Positions 33,743 to 42,836 of a stretch of DNA of 64,000 nt are shown here, in pieces (positions within the stretch are counted from its first letter, which is position 1; every line of letters starts with the position of its first letter). The notes beneath the pieces were generated by a model. It was not told the origin of the DNA. It was given only the letters and a program-made list of their open reading frames with translations, and made no database searches. This stretch comes from JABDLO01 sp041749255. GTDB taxonomy: Bacteria > Bacteroidota > Bacteroidia > Chitinophagales > Saprospiraceae. The stretch spans positions 1-64,000 of the forward strand of contig JBGTBR010000004.1 of assembly GCA_041749255.1 (NCBI GenBank), in the 5' to 3' direction. The position numbers and the translations under genes are program-made.

Positions 33743-36274
33743 TTAATCCACCATAAACAAAGCATTGGCGAAGATGTGTAATCCACTATGCCAGAATCCT
33801 CTGTATAAAGGATTGTCAATCATATACACAATACTACCTCTACCTTTATTTTCGACTGCAAAAGTTGTGGTATTGGCTAATTTTGGCTTCAGTTCAGAAC
33901 CTATAAACCCAAAATGGCTAACATTATCGGGAATATATACCGGATTTGATGCATTTTTTAGCAGGCTGAACTTCCGTGGAGACGTTTTTAATGAATAATA
34001 ATATGGGAGTTCCAGGCCATATGTAAGTGGGTGACTCTGGTCAATTTCATTTTTAATGATGGCTCCGGGTATCATGTTAGAAATACTCCTTCTTTCACTG
34101 CCTTCAAAGTGTTCAAACCTTTCCATCAGGGCTTTTTCTTCTGCTAATTTTTCGTCATTTTTCTTTTCCTCATCTGTGGCAAACTCTTTCAACAAATACC
34201 CTTCTTTATCGGCAAACAATCTCAATGCACCTGCAATAGCAACGACTTTTCCGCCACCACTGATCCACGAATCCATTTTATCTGTAAAGGATTTTGGTAA
34301 AGTGTAAAATCCGTCAGGTAATACAAGGATATCAAAATCGCTCAGATCGATCCGGTTTACATTGTTTATGTCTACTATGCTAATAGGGTAGTCCAGGTGA
34401 TTTTCGAAAAAGTGCCAAACTTGTCCGAAGCCATTGCTACTTACACCATCACCTGATATAGTAAACACCCTCGGAGCTTTTAGTAGTGTAAAATTTCTCC
34501 CACCAAGATCTCTGCCTGTATTGGTAAAACCTGTACTGACACAACCTCGTTCAGCATAGTGTTCCTCAAAGAGGGCCATGATAAGCGAATCAAAATTCTT
34601 AACGTGTTTATTGTCCGCGCGAAGAGCAAATACATAATTTCCTTTCATTTCCTTATCCTCCAGTTGGAGTTCTTTTTTCGAAACGCGTACATGTATTTCT
34701 TTCTTCAGCAAACCGGATAAGATACTTTGTCCAGAGTGACCTTCCCATTTGAAATAGTAGGCATAGGGTTTTTCCACACAGCTCCAGTCTTTTTCCTTCG
34801 TTTTTGATTCTGTCTTAATTACGGGAAGTACATCCATGCCAAAAGTGGTGACCCCATAAGCATAAGGGAGGCTCCAGGCTGTAATGTCGTACGTTACGGA
34901 ATCTTCCAGGCTGTGCTCCGGCTCCATCAATATTTGAAGAAAGGTGGATTTGGGTTGATGGCCAGAAATGATCATATCCCCTGGTTCTATTGTGTAAGCT
35001 TCTTTTTTAGATTCGGTGTAATTGTAGCCGGTAGAATTGATTTTTTCAGTGCTGTAACCATACTGAATGCGATTTTTATCGAAAAGCTTTGCGAGAGACT
35101 TTTGGTTCTCTGAAGATTTGATCACATAGCCTTTAAATAAACCTTTAGGAGATGCAACTGCATCAGCAAAGTATGTTTTAAACTGGTCAATGACGGCATC
35201 GGCGTTATTGGAGCTCACTTCTATGGTGGATAAGGATGCAATGGTATGTTGCTCAATCCGATCCCTGAGGGTTAGAATGTCATCATTATTCATTTTTACA
35301 GCTCTTCCGGCACCTATTCCCCCTTTTTCATACGTCATACCGATGGAACCGTGATAGGTGGGATAAGTGTCTCCATAGCTTGGATAAAAAAGGTCAAAAG
35401 ACTCTCTCGTGAAATATATCCAGCCTTCCTGATCAAAATACCGGGTGTGATTCTTTCCAATCTCGACCTGAAAGTCGCGTTGCCATTGTGTGATATAATT
35501 GTGGTAAGGAGCGGCTGCCGGAGCAAAGTAATAATGCGAATTGTACCCCATTTCATGAATATCAGCATGCACATGGGGAAGCCAATCGTTGTATTTAACC
35601 ATTCTTTGCTCGGATTCAATTTGAGTTTGCCACGCCCAGTCTCTGTTCAGATCGAAAAGATAGTGATTTACCCGTCCCCCCGGCCAGGGTTCCATATGTT
35701 CCCGGTCATCGGTTTCCGGATGAATATGCTTGCCGCTCTCTCTGAGCATCCAATGAGAATACCTGGAATAACCATCGGGATTGAGGGAGGGATCGATGAT
35801 CACGACCGTATTTTCCAACCACTTTTGTACTTTTTCATCAGGTGCAGCTAGTGTATGCATCACTGTCATACTGGCTTCAGAGCCTGCAGCTTCATTGCCA
35901 TGCACGCTGTAGCTCAGCCATACAATGGCTTTTTCGATGGAGTTGTCTGGCTCGGGATGTAATCCAGCATTATACAAATTGGTTGTTCGTATTTTTTCTA
36001 ATTGGTTAAGGTTTTCCGGACTGGTAATAAAAACCAATGCCAATGGCCTTTTCTCATAGGTATATCCGTATACCTCCATTTTCACATAGGGGGAGTTATC
36101 AGCCAAATATTGGGTGTAAGCCAGCAACTGGTGATGGGGTGTAAATTGCTTACCGTATTCTGTTATGAGAAATTCTTCCGGTGTTTGTAATTGACCCAAT
36201 AATACGCCTGCATTAAAAACCATTAACAAGATCAAACTAAAAAATCCTTTTTTTGAAAATACACTATTACCCAT
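33743..36274 (-). CDS. M14-family zinc carboxypeptidase with C-terminal amidotransferase-like domain
   Basis: The 843-residue protein has a signal peptide ending near LLGQ. The M14 domain (about 40-340) has the zinc ligands in SVHGNEAAGSEAS (His, Glu) and HADIHEMGYNSHYYF (His). FDLNRDW provides the substrate-binding Asn-Arg pair, and TYEKGG carries the catalytic Glu. The C-terminal third (FDILVLPDGFYTL, WISGGGKVVAIAGAL) looks like a non-catalytic class I amidotransferase-like fold. It should trim C-terminal residues or peptidoglycan-type peptides in the periplasm. Confidence 0.92.
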   Translation of the reverse strand: MGNSVFSKKGFFSLILLMVFNAGVLLGQLQTPEEFLITEYGKQFTPHHQLLAYTQYLADNSPYVKMEVYGYTYEKRPLALVFITSPENLNQLEKIRTTNLYNAGLHPEPDNSIEKAIVWLSYSVHGNEAAGSEASMTVMHTLAAPDEKVQKWLENTVVIIDPSLNPDGYSRYSHWMLRESGKHIHPETDDREHMEPWPGGRVNHYLFDLNRDWAWQTQIESEQRMVKYNDWLPHVHADIHEMGYNSHYYFAPAAAPYHNYITQWQRDFQVEIGKNHTRYFDQEGWIYFTRESFDLFYPSYGDTYPTYHGSIGMTYEKGGIGAGRAVKMNNDDILTLRDRIEQHTIASLSTIEVSSNNADAVIDQFKTYFADAVASPKGLFKGYVIKSSENQKSLAKLFDKNRIQYGYSTEKINSTGYNYTESKKEAYTIEPGDMIISGHQPKSTFLQILMEPEHSLEDSVTYDITAWSLPYAYGVTTFGMDVLPVIKTESKTKEKDWSCVEKPYAYYFKWEGHSGQSILSGLLKKEIHVRVSKKELQLEDKEMKGNYVFALRADNKHVKNFDSLIMALFEEHYAERGCVSTGFTNTGRDLGGRNFTLLKAPRVFTISGDGVSSNGFGQVWHFFENHLDYPISIVDINNVNRIDLSDFDILVLPDGFYTLPKSFTDKMDSWISGGGKVVAIAGALRLFADKEGYLLKEFATDEEKKNDEKLAEEKALMERFEHFEGSERRSISNMIPGAIIKNEIDQSHPLTYGLELPYYYSLKTSPRKFSLLKNASNPVYIPDNVSHFGFIGSELKPKLANTTTFAVENKGRGSIVYMIDNPLYRGFWHSGLHIFANALFMVD

Positions 36275-36473
36275 TCCCTTTTAATTAATTGTTTACAAAT
36301 CAAAACACAAATCCAACTGATGAGAAAGATTTTTTGAAGGATACAAATATAGATGATTTGCCCAAGCATTGTAAGTGAAATTTTGAGAAAAAATAAAAAG
36401 CAGATACAGCAAGACGTTTTAAGGCATAATTTTTGACATATTAAAGATATTATTAATTTATAAATACTTATTA

Positions 36474-37022
36474 ATGAAATATATTTTACTAATTTTTGCC
36501 ATAATGATTGCCTTTATGATTTCTTCTTGCAGCACCAGCAGTAAAACGTATTCTCATTACACTTCAAAAAAGAAAACAAGGTCAAATAAGGTAGAAAAGG
36601 AATTATCCAGGGAATATGATATACGCAATGAGATCATTGTGACAGCCCTTCAATATGTAGGCAGATCATATCGGTATGGTGGCAAGACGCCTCAAAGTGG
36701 TTTTGATTGTTCTGGTTTTATATCTTACGTATACACTGAGGCGGGAATTCCCTTATCCGGAGCATCTCATGACCAGGCTCAGTTAGGTATTCTTAAATCC
36801 TATGAAAACCTTCAACCTGGTGATCTTGTATTTTTTGGGAATAAGGACAAGGTGAGTCATGTGTCATTGGTATTAAAAAATGAAAAAGACCAATTGGAAG
36901 TGATTCACTGCACCACTTCTATGGGAGTGAAAATTGATAAAATATCCAATAGCTCATATTGGAAAGGAAAATTTCTTTTTGCCAGGGACATATTGCATTC
37001 CATTGAATGGGTCTCAAAATAG
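36474..37022 (+). CDS. NlpC/P60-family lipoprotein endopeptidase
   Basis: The 182-residue protein has a lipoprotein signal (MISSC, lipid Cys19), a basic linker and an NlpC/P60 domain: YVGRSYRYGGKTPQSGFDCSGF with catalytic Cys79, then VSHVSLVL with His129 and a third polar residue near IHCTTS (His145). Such enzymes cut gamma-D-glutamyl-diaminopimelate bonds in peptidoglycan stem peptides. It probably faces the periplasm from a membrane anchor. It is monocistronic. Confidence 0.92.
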   Translation: MKYILLIFAIMIAFMISSCSTSSKTYSHYTSKKKTRSNKVEKELSREYDIRNEIIVTALQYVGRSYRYGGKTPQSGFDCSGFISYVYTEAGIPLSGASHDQAQLGILKSYENLQPGDLVFFGNKDKVSHVSLVLKNEKDQLEVIHCTTSMGVKIDKISNSSYWKGKFLFARDILHSIEWVSK

Positions 37023-37100
37023 TAATCAGGGATTTTTACTGGAATAATAAAAACAAATCATTATTATCCAACATTTACTAGAATATCCGCTCAGAATCAA

Positions 37101-37108
37101 TATTTTTG
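37101..37108 (+). promoter_or_regulatory. adk -7 promoter box
   Basis: TATTTTTG is an exact TAnnTTTG match 28 bp before the adk start codon. Confidence 0.45.
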
Positions 37109-37136
37109 GCACCTTAAAGAAAATAGTACTGAACGA

Positions 37137-37709
37137 ATGATCAATATAATTTTATTTGGCCCTCCTGGTTCGGGTAAAGGGACACAGGCAAAAAAGCTGG
37201 CAGAAAAATATAACCTGGTTCATATCTCAACAGGGGACTTGTTTAGGTATGAAATGGGCAATAACACCCCATTGGGGCAAAAAGCAAAGGAATATATAGC
37301 TAAGGGTAAATTGGTTCCGGATGAAGTGACCATTGGTATGCTTGAAAATAAGGTGAAAGAAACAGTAGACACGGGAGGTTTTATTTTCGATGGCTATCCC
37401 CGAAATATTGTCCAATCCGAAGCATTGGATAGAATTTTATCTGAGAATGGCCACAAATTATCTTCCTTAATAGCATTGGAAGTATCTGAAGAAGAAATTA
37501 TCGATAGAATAGTACATCGCGGAAAAACTTCCGGAAGATTGGATGATAATAATGTTGAAATCATTCGCAAAAGAATAGAAGTATACAAAAATGAAACTAC
37601 GCCTGTATTTGAATACTATAGTGAAAAGAATAAATCCCATTTAGTTTATGGTATGGGAACCATCGATGAAATCTTTGGAAGGATATGTGATGTAATCGAT
37701 GCTATTTAA
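37137..37709 (+). CDS. adk: Adenylate kinase
   Basis: The 190-residue enzyme interconverts ATP+AMP and 2 ADP. The P-loop GPPGSGKGTQAKKLA lies at residues 7-21, the AMP-binding segment HISTGDLFR at 30-38, FIFDGYPRNIVQSEAL near 82 and the short LID region HRGKTSGRLDD near 128. It is the short type without the zinc-binding LID insertion. Confidence 0.97.
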   Translation: MINIILFGPPGSGKGTQAKKLAEKYNLVHISTGDLFRYEMGNNTPLGQKAKEYIAKGKLVPDEVTIGMLENKVKETVDTGGFIFDGYPRNIVQSEALDRILSENGHKLSSLIALEVSEEEIIDRIVHRGKTSGRLDDNNVEIIRKRIEVYKNETTPVFEYYSEKNKSHLVYGMGTIDEIFGRICDVIDAI

Positions 37710-37927
37710 GCGTAGGGATACTACCTTACAGTAATTTAAACCCCTTACCCTATTCACACTCCTGGTAAGTTCAATAATATAGATATATCTGCACATAGGT
37801 AACCCATTTTAATTTCTAAAGCGCAAATGCTGGAATGACTACAAACTTAAACAGAATCAACTTGGTTCTCATCAATGTATTATGACATATAGATACTTTG
37901 AGATAACATTATAATTCTAATACTCTT

Positions 37928-38926
37928 ATGGCTGAACAAAACTTTGTGGACTATGTAAAGATTCATTTCCGCTCCGGCCATGGTGGTCCAGGATCTGTCC
38001 ATTTTTTCAGAGACAACAAAAATCCAAGGGGAGGTCCTGATGGGGGAGACGGTGGACGTGGAGGAAACATAATTTTAAAGGGAAACTCTCAAATGTGGAC
38101 ACTTTTGCCACTTAGGTACAGAAAACACATCATTGCCGGAAATGGAGAGCCTGGAAGAGGCAGCCATTCATCCGGAGCTTCCGGTAAAGACATCATCATT
38201 GATGTTCCTGTAGGTACGGTTTTGAAAGACGGAGAGACCGGTGAATTTGAGCTGGAGATAACCAAGCACGGAGAAACTAAAATCGCTGTTGCAGGTGGCC
38301 GGGGAGGTTTGGGCAACAGTCATTTTAAATCATCGACTCACCAGGCTCCAAAGTATGCCCAACCGGGTGAAGCGGGATATGAGGGGTGGAAGATTTTAGA
38401 ATTAAAAATCATTGCTGATGTGGGGCTGGTAGGATTTCCCAATGCCGGTAAATCTACGTTATTGTCTGTACTCTCGGCTGCCACACCTAAAATTGATAAT
38501 TATCCGTTTACCACTCTGACCCCTAATTTGGGAATGGTGTATTACCGGGATGACCATTCATTCGTCATGGCAGACATACCCGGGATTATTGAAAAAGCCA
38601 GTGAAGGAAAAGGATTGGGACTTAGGTTTCTGAGGCATATTGAGAGGAATGCTGTTCTATTGTTCATGGTGGCTGCTGATGCGGATGATATTAAAAAGCA
38701 ATACGAAATACTACTGGGAGAGTTGGAGAATTACAATCCTGAACTCATTCATAAACCCAGGCTTTTGGCTATCTCAAAATCCGACATGCTTGATAGTGAG
38801 ATGAAAGGGTGGATCAAAAACGAACTGGTTCTGGATATACCTTATTTGTTTATTTCTTCCGTTGCCGAGCAGGGATTAACAGAACTAAAGGATAAACTGT
38901 GGGAAATGTTAAATGAAGAAGTGTAA
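37928..38926 (+). CDS. obgE: Obg-family GTPase
   Basis: The 332-residue protein has an N-terminal glycine-rich Obg fold (HFRSGHGGPGSVHFFRDN, GGPDGGDGGRGGNII, residues 11-50). The G domain follows: G1 GFPNAGKSTLL near 165, G2 YPFTTLTPNLG, G3 DIPG and G4-type SKSD. It ends after the G domain without the extra C-terminal OCT domain, as in many Gram-negative forms. Obg proteins act in large-subunit ribosome maturation. It follows adk, a neighbour order seen in other Bacteroidota. Confidence 0.96.
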   Translation: MAEQNFVDYVKIHFRSGHGGPGSVHFFRDNKNPRGGPDGGDGGRGGNIILKGNSQMWTLLPLRYRKHIIAGNGEPGRGSHSSGASGKDIIIDVPVGTVLKDGETGEFELEITKHGETKIAVAGGRGGLGNSHFKSSTHQAPKYAQPGEAGYEGWKILELKIIADVGLVGFPNAGKSTLLSVLSAATPKIDNYPFTTLTPNLGMVYYRDDHSFVMADIPGIIEKASEGKGLGLRFLRHIERNAVLLFMVAADADDIKKQYEILLGELENYNPELIHKPRLLAISKSDMLDSEMKGWIKNELVLDIPYLFISSVAEQGLTELKDKLWEMLNEEV

Positions 38927-38968
38927 TTTGATTTCAATTTGTGAGTTATTAAGTTACTAGGTTATTGA

Positions 38969-39034
38969 GTTATGGTTAATATAGGAACCCTTAGTTTTGG
39001 TTTTGGTTTTTGTTATGGTTAATATAAGAACCCT
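38969..39034. repeat. 23-bp near-perfect direct repeat
   Basis: GTTATGGTTAATATAGGAAC (first 20 nt) begins at 38969 and recurs at 39012 with a single G-to-A change; each copy is 23 bp. Between them lies a TTTTGG run. The preceding DNA (GAGTTATTAAGTTACTAGG) is also word-like. Confidence 0.6.
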
Positions 39035-39055
39035 CACAATTAAAATAAACTAATA

Positions 39056-39667
39056 TTATCTCATTTTAGGTCGGCGTCTTTTGCCTCCCTGATTCATCAT
39101 TTGCTGACCGGCTTTTCCCATACCACGCACAGCATTCACCTGACCTCGATTTATGAGTGCTTTTTCAAATTGATTCATCTGCTCTTTAAGTTGACCCTCA
39201 GTGATTTTTAACTTTTTAGCTTGATTAAAATAGTTTTTAGCGGCGTTCCACTTGTTTTTAGCTCCATTTATATTGGCTAGCTGCAGCAAAACCATGGCTT
39301 TTTCATTCTCAGAAGGGAGTTTGAGGTTCAGGGCTTTATTGAATTCATCTTCTGCGGCATTATGATCACCCTTATGCATCCTGATTGACCCTTTCATAAT
39401 GAAATAAAAAGCTCTGTTTGTAACGTACAGCCATCGGGGAGAAAGAGTCATGCCTAATCGTTTTTCAGCTCCGTCAAAATCCATTTTTTGTACAAAATTG
39501 GCTGCTGATGCTACCGTACCCAATAGTATGTAACTAACCAATAATAATATTCCAATGAGAAGTAGTGGCCAGGAATAAATAAACCCTTCCATGATGGTCA
39601 ATACAATGCCTCCGACAAATAATAAGGCAATCAGGGCAAGTTTAATGTATATGTTGATGATAAACAT
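39056..39667 (-). CDS. Membrane-anchored TPR-like protein
   Basis: In this 203-residue protein, two hydrophobic helices lie near residues 7-27 and 32-54. A soluble domain with TPR-like helices follows (IRMHKGDHNAAEDEFNKALNL, AMVLLQLANINGAKNKWNAAKNYFNQAKKL). The C-terminus is basic and glycine-rich (GGKRRRPKMR). It probably acts as a cytosol-facing scaffold. A minus-strand -7 box TATCTTTG lies just upstream (39689-39696). Confidence 0.75.
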   Translation of the reverse strand: MFIINIYIKLALIALLFVGGIVLTIMEGFIYSWPLLLIGILLLVSYILLGTVASAANFVQKMDFDGAEKRLGMTLSPRWLYVTNRAFYFIMKGSIRMHKGDHNAAEDEFNKALNLKLPSENEKAMVLLQLANINGAKNKWNAAKNYFNQAKKLKITEGQLKEQMNQFEKALINRGQVNAVRGMGKAGQQMMNQGGKRRRPKMR

Positions 39668-39688
39668 AATATGTCATATTTAGAAGTC

Positions 39689-39696
39689 CAAAGATA
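39689..39696 (-). promoter_or_regulatory. -7 box upstream of the TPR-like gene
   Basis: On the minus strand this reads TATCTTTG, an exact TAnnTTTG match 22 bp before the start codon. Confidence 0.45.
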
Positions 39697-39769
39697 ATAA
39701 TTAATGCGGATAAAAGTCATGAAAAGCGATAGGAGGTGTATGACAAATTGCAGATCTATGCTGCACATT

Positions 39770-40264
39770 TTATTCATTTGTGTTTAGAGGGTTTAGGGAG
39801 TTTAGAGGGTTTAGACTGTTGAATTTTTGAATCACAAGTGAAAAGTGAAAAGTTGGGAAGTTTAAAGAGTTGAGTCGTTTAGGGTTAATATGAATAGCCT
39901 CGGGCTTTAGCCCGGGGTTGGAATTAGAAATACGTATATGGGCTTTAGCCCAACATTCCAGCACTATCTTAGCATACTATGTGAGGGTTCGTGCCCACAT
40001 GTAAATAATCGGAATTAGCCATTTAATCTGCTTAGCGATTCTTGGATCGTGATTTCGTGGTTGGATAACTAATAATCAGAAACACATAGTAATATCAGGG
40101 TAAAATAGCCACTAAGGCAAAAAGGCACCAAGACCTCACAAAGGGGTAGTTATATATAATGTAAGCTGCCTGCTAATAGCTGCTATTTTTTTCAATTTTC
40201 AATTTTTAATTCTTCTTACTATTGCCATTTTCTTCATTTTGTCATATCGCGCCCGCGATAGGTC
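39770..40264. repeat. Non-coding region with word-like and GGGCTTTAGCCC repeats
   Basis: GTTTAGAGGGTTTAGGGAG-type words (39782-39815) are followed by AAGTGAAAAGTGAAAAGTTGG (39836-39856). Two palindromes then occur, CGGGCTTTAGCCCG (39901-39914) and GGGCTTTAGCCC (39940-39951). A related palindrome occurs at 60309-60326. The rest holds no gene that I can support. Confidence 0.6.
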
Positions 40265-40957
40265 TCAAAGGGTGTAATTATTTTTTAACCACCCATCGTG
40301 ACTAATCAGCATGAAGTTTCCCTTTATAAGGTAGTATTTCGCCATAGGAAATGATTTTATAAAAATTTCATCAAAATATTTTTGAGATTGAATAGTGTCT
40401 TCTTCTGTAAATGCAAGTCTATTGTACAATACGACACCTCTTTTTTTCAATAAAAGTTTTAATCGTTCCAAAAAGTCAACCGTTTGAAAAACATCTGGAA
40501 TGATGTCACTATCAAATATATCTACGGTGATCAGGTCAAATTTTCGGGATTCTACCTCAATAAAATGTGCAACATCAGCATGAATGATTTGGCAGGGAGA
40601 ACGCAGACTTCCAATGGTGTATTTACTGGCCAGATATATGACTTCTTCGTCGATTTCTACACAGGTGAAGCTAAAGTCATTAAAGCTGCAATTTTCAAGC
40701 AATACAGGAATACTTCCAAGCCCAAGTCCAAGTACTAAAACATCTTTGACGCTTCCCAGATCCATTGCTTTGAATAGGTCACCGAAATTATCGTATTTTT
40801 CTCCATAAGAATAGATAGCCGTATCGGTAGAGAGTTTTACACTTCCTCTATCCAGACTGACCACCAGTACCGGGTTATGTTTTGAAGAGGTAGATTCTAA
40901 AGTGATTTCTATGATATGGGAAAGCCATTTTTTCCAAACTGAGATTTTAGTGATCAT
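40265..40957 (-). CDS. Spermidine-synthase-like SAM-dependent methyltransferase-fold protein
   Basis: The 230-residue protein has a Rossmann-type SAM/dcSAM-binding core: VLVLGLGLGSIPVLL near residue 74, VEIDEEVIYLASKY near 100, a HADVAHFI strand and FDLITVDIFDSDIIPD near 145. The layout matches spermine/spermidine-synthase-like proteins, but the key polyamine-binding residues cannot be confirmed by eye. It starts 46 bp after the GlmU-like gene on the same strand and may be co-transcribed with it. Confidence 0.75.
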   Translation of the reverse strand: MITKISVWKKWLSHIIEITLESTSSKHNPVLVVSLDRGSVKLSTDTAIYSYGEKYDNFGDLFKAMDLGSVKDVLVLGLGLGSIPVLLENCSFNDFSFTCVEIDEEVIYLASKYTIGSLRSPCQIIHADVAHFIEVESRKFDLITVDIFDSDIIPDVFQTVDFLERLKLLLKKRGVVLYNRLAFTEEDTIQSQKYFDEIFIKSFPMAKYYLIKGNFMLISHDGWLKNNYTL

Positions 40958-41003
40958 GGTGGGAATTTATCTTATCTGGAAAAAACAATGGTTTAATTAA
41001 TGA

Positions 41004-42209
41004 TTATGCCCACTTTCTCCACTTTCCACTAAATTGGAATATATATTCCATAATCTCTTTTTCCTGATCATTGTACGTTATCATTTTTCTGGCCATGACT
41101 TTTTCTGCAGTATGAATGGCTTTGGTGAGATTATACGTGGTAGGTTTTCCCGGTTCTCCCCAGGTAAAAGAAGGTATAAAGTTTTTGTGATATCCGGCTC
41201 CAAAGAGATTACAGGAAACGCCTACAGTGGTTCCTGTATTGAACATAGTATTGATGCCGCATTTGGTGTGATCGCCCATAATCAGTCCACAAAATTGCAA
41301 TCCTGTTTTTTCAAACTTCTCAGTACTATAATTCCACAATTTAACTTCCTCGTAGTTGTTCTTTAGGTTGGAAGTATTGGTGTCGGCTCCCAAATTGCAC
41401 CATTCGCCGATGACAGAATCCCCTAAATACCCATCGTGTGATTTATTGGAATAGCCCATTATGACACTTTCTTTAATTTCACCTCCCACTTTGCTATGAG
41501 GTCCCACTGATGTGCCTCCATATATTTTAGCTCCCATTTTTATCACTCCATGGTCTCCAAGGGAAAAAGGACCCTTTATTACAGAGCCTTCGAGAACAAT
41601 GGCGTTGTGTCCGATATATACCGGACCTTCGGTGGCGTTAATAATACAGAAATGTAACTGAGCTCCTTCTTCTATAAAAACTTTTTCTGGGTGGAGTACC
41701 CTGTTGCTTTCGTGAAGAGGTTGGGATATTTTGCCTGCCGTAATACATTGAAAGTCTTTTAAGATCTCTTTACTGTTATACCTGAATATATCGTAAGGCC
41801 TGATGATCTGCCTGCATAAATCCGATTGATCCGATATGTCTCTACCTTGTAATTCGCTTGTATCCTGGCTGCTTACCATCTTATGGAAATATTCACCGGG
41901 GATTCTGGCAGCAAGTAGTTCATCGCCGGCAATGATGGCCTCATTTGGAGGTAGATCATTTATAATTGATGCCAATTCATCAGTTGGAAGTATGGAGCTA
42001 TTGATGATGATATTGTCCTCAGTAATATGGATAGGAAATTTTTTAGACAAATACTCCTGGGTAATATAACTTATCCTTCCCTCTAATCTTTTTTCCCATT
42101 TTTCTCTTATAGACAATATGCCAATCCTAAGTTCACAAATGGGTTTTGTGTAAGTTAACGGGAGCAATCCCTGCCAATTATCATCGTCAAATAATATAAT
42201 GCTTCGCAT
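41004..42209 (-). CDS. Alternative GlmU-like sugar nucleotidyltransferase/acyltransferase
   Basis: The 401-residue protein starts SIILFDDDNWQGLLPLTYTKPICELRIGI in place of the LAAGxGTRM loop of classical GlmU. This is the N-terminal form of the Bacteroidota alternative GlmU family. Residues about 175-370 form a left-handed beta-helix of hexapeptide repeats (VYIGHNAIVLEGSVIKGPFSLG, MGDHTKCGINTMFNTGTTVG). It is expected to help make UDP-GlcNAc from glucosamine-1-phosphate for envelope glycans. The function is by family and not tested. Confidence 0.85.
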   Translation of the reverse strand: MRSIILFDDDNWQGLLPLTYTKPICELRIGILSIREKWEKRLEGRISYITQEYLSKKFPIHITEDNIIINSSILPTDELASIINDLPPNEAIIAGDELLAARIPGEYFHKMVSSQDTSELQGRDISDQSDLCRQIIRPYDIFRYNSKEILKDFQCITAGKISQPLHESNRVLHPEKVFIEEGAQLHFCIINATEGPVYIGHNAIVLEGSVIKGPFSLGDHGVIKMGAKIYGGTSVGPHSKVGGEIKESVIMGYSNKSHDGYLGDSVIGEWCNLGADTNTSNLKNNYEEVKLWNYSTEKFEKTGLQFCGLIMGDHTKCGINTMFNTGTTVGVSCNLFGAGYHKNFIPSFTWGEPGKPTTYNLTKAIHTAEKVMARKMITYNDQEKEIMEYIFQFSGKWRKWA

Positions 42210-42230
42210 AAGCAGTAAAAATAGGGAATA

Positions 42231-42262
42231 AAAAAAGCCCTGCGAAGAGGGCTTTCATATTT
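42231..42262 (-). terminator. Terminator after rpmE2
   Basis: AAAGCCCT (42234-42241) pairs with AGGGCTTT (42248-42255), with A and T tracts on both sides. It separates rpmE2 from the GlmU-like gene. Confidence 0.75.
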
Positions 42263-42280
42263 TTTTAAAAATCTTGTGAA

Positions 42281-42541
42281 TTAAGACTTTTTGGCAAATT
42301 TTGAAAACTTCTTATTGAACTTGTCAATCCGTCCTGCGGTATCGACAAATTTCATCTTTCCGGTAAAGAATGGATGCGATGCTGATGATATTTCCAGTTT
42401 GATCAACGGATACTCCTTGCCGTCTTCCCATACTATAGTCTCACGAGTATTGGCACATGACTTTGACAAAAAAGCATAGTCACAAGAAAAGTCTTTAAAT
42501 ACAACTGGTCTGTAATTCGAAGGATGAATATCTTTTTTCAT
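42281..42541 (-). CDS. rpmE2: 50S ribosomal protein L31, type B
   Basis: The 86-residue protein starts MKKDIHPSNYRPVVFKD at 42541; a longer frame would add a non-homologous 16-residue head. It contains the type B signatures EYPLIKLEISSASHPFFTGK and VDTAGRIDKFNKKF. Two cysteines (FSCDYAF, KSCANT) are not in the CxxC arrangement of zinc-type L31. L31 bridges the ribosomal subunits at the central protuberance. Confidence 0.95.
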   Translation of the reverse strand: MKKDIHPSNYRPVVFKDFSCDYAFLSKSCANTRETIVWEDGKEYPLIKLEISSASHPFFTGKMKFVDTAGRIDKFNKKFSKFAKKS

Positions 42542-42671
42542 GTGTATATATTTATAAAATTCAAATCGTAAAATGATCCTGATCACCAATGCATATTCCT
42601 CATCAAATCCCTCAATAAGAGTAAATAGACCAGGACAATAAAGGGATCTTCAATTAAGGAGTGCAAAAGTA
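42542..42671 (-). promoter_or_regulatory. rpmE2 promoter and ~115-nt leader
   Basis: On the minus strand TACTTTTG (42671-42664) is an exact -7 match. Transcription from near 42657 gives a leader of about 115 nt. In it ATCCCT and AGGGAT can pair around a loop of roughly 30 nt. This is a possible autoregulatory r-protein leader. Confidence 0.4.
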
Positions 42672-42836
42672 ATGTTTTTTCATGAATAAAAAAATGCTTT
42701 TATTCACTTTTCTCATCAGATTTAGAATGACACAATAGAATATGGAAAAGATTTTGGAAAAAAAATCAAAAGAATAACCTAAGTTCTTCCTTTCTTTGCC
42801 TTTTGAAAATATAATTGGATCATTAATATAAAAATC

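Noticed and set aside
37710..37927. tRNA or other RNA gene between adk and obg
   Set aside because: No cloverleaf, CCA end or T-arm motif (GGTTCGAATCC-like) was found.
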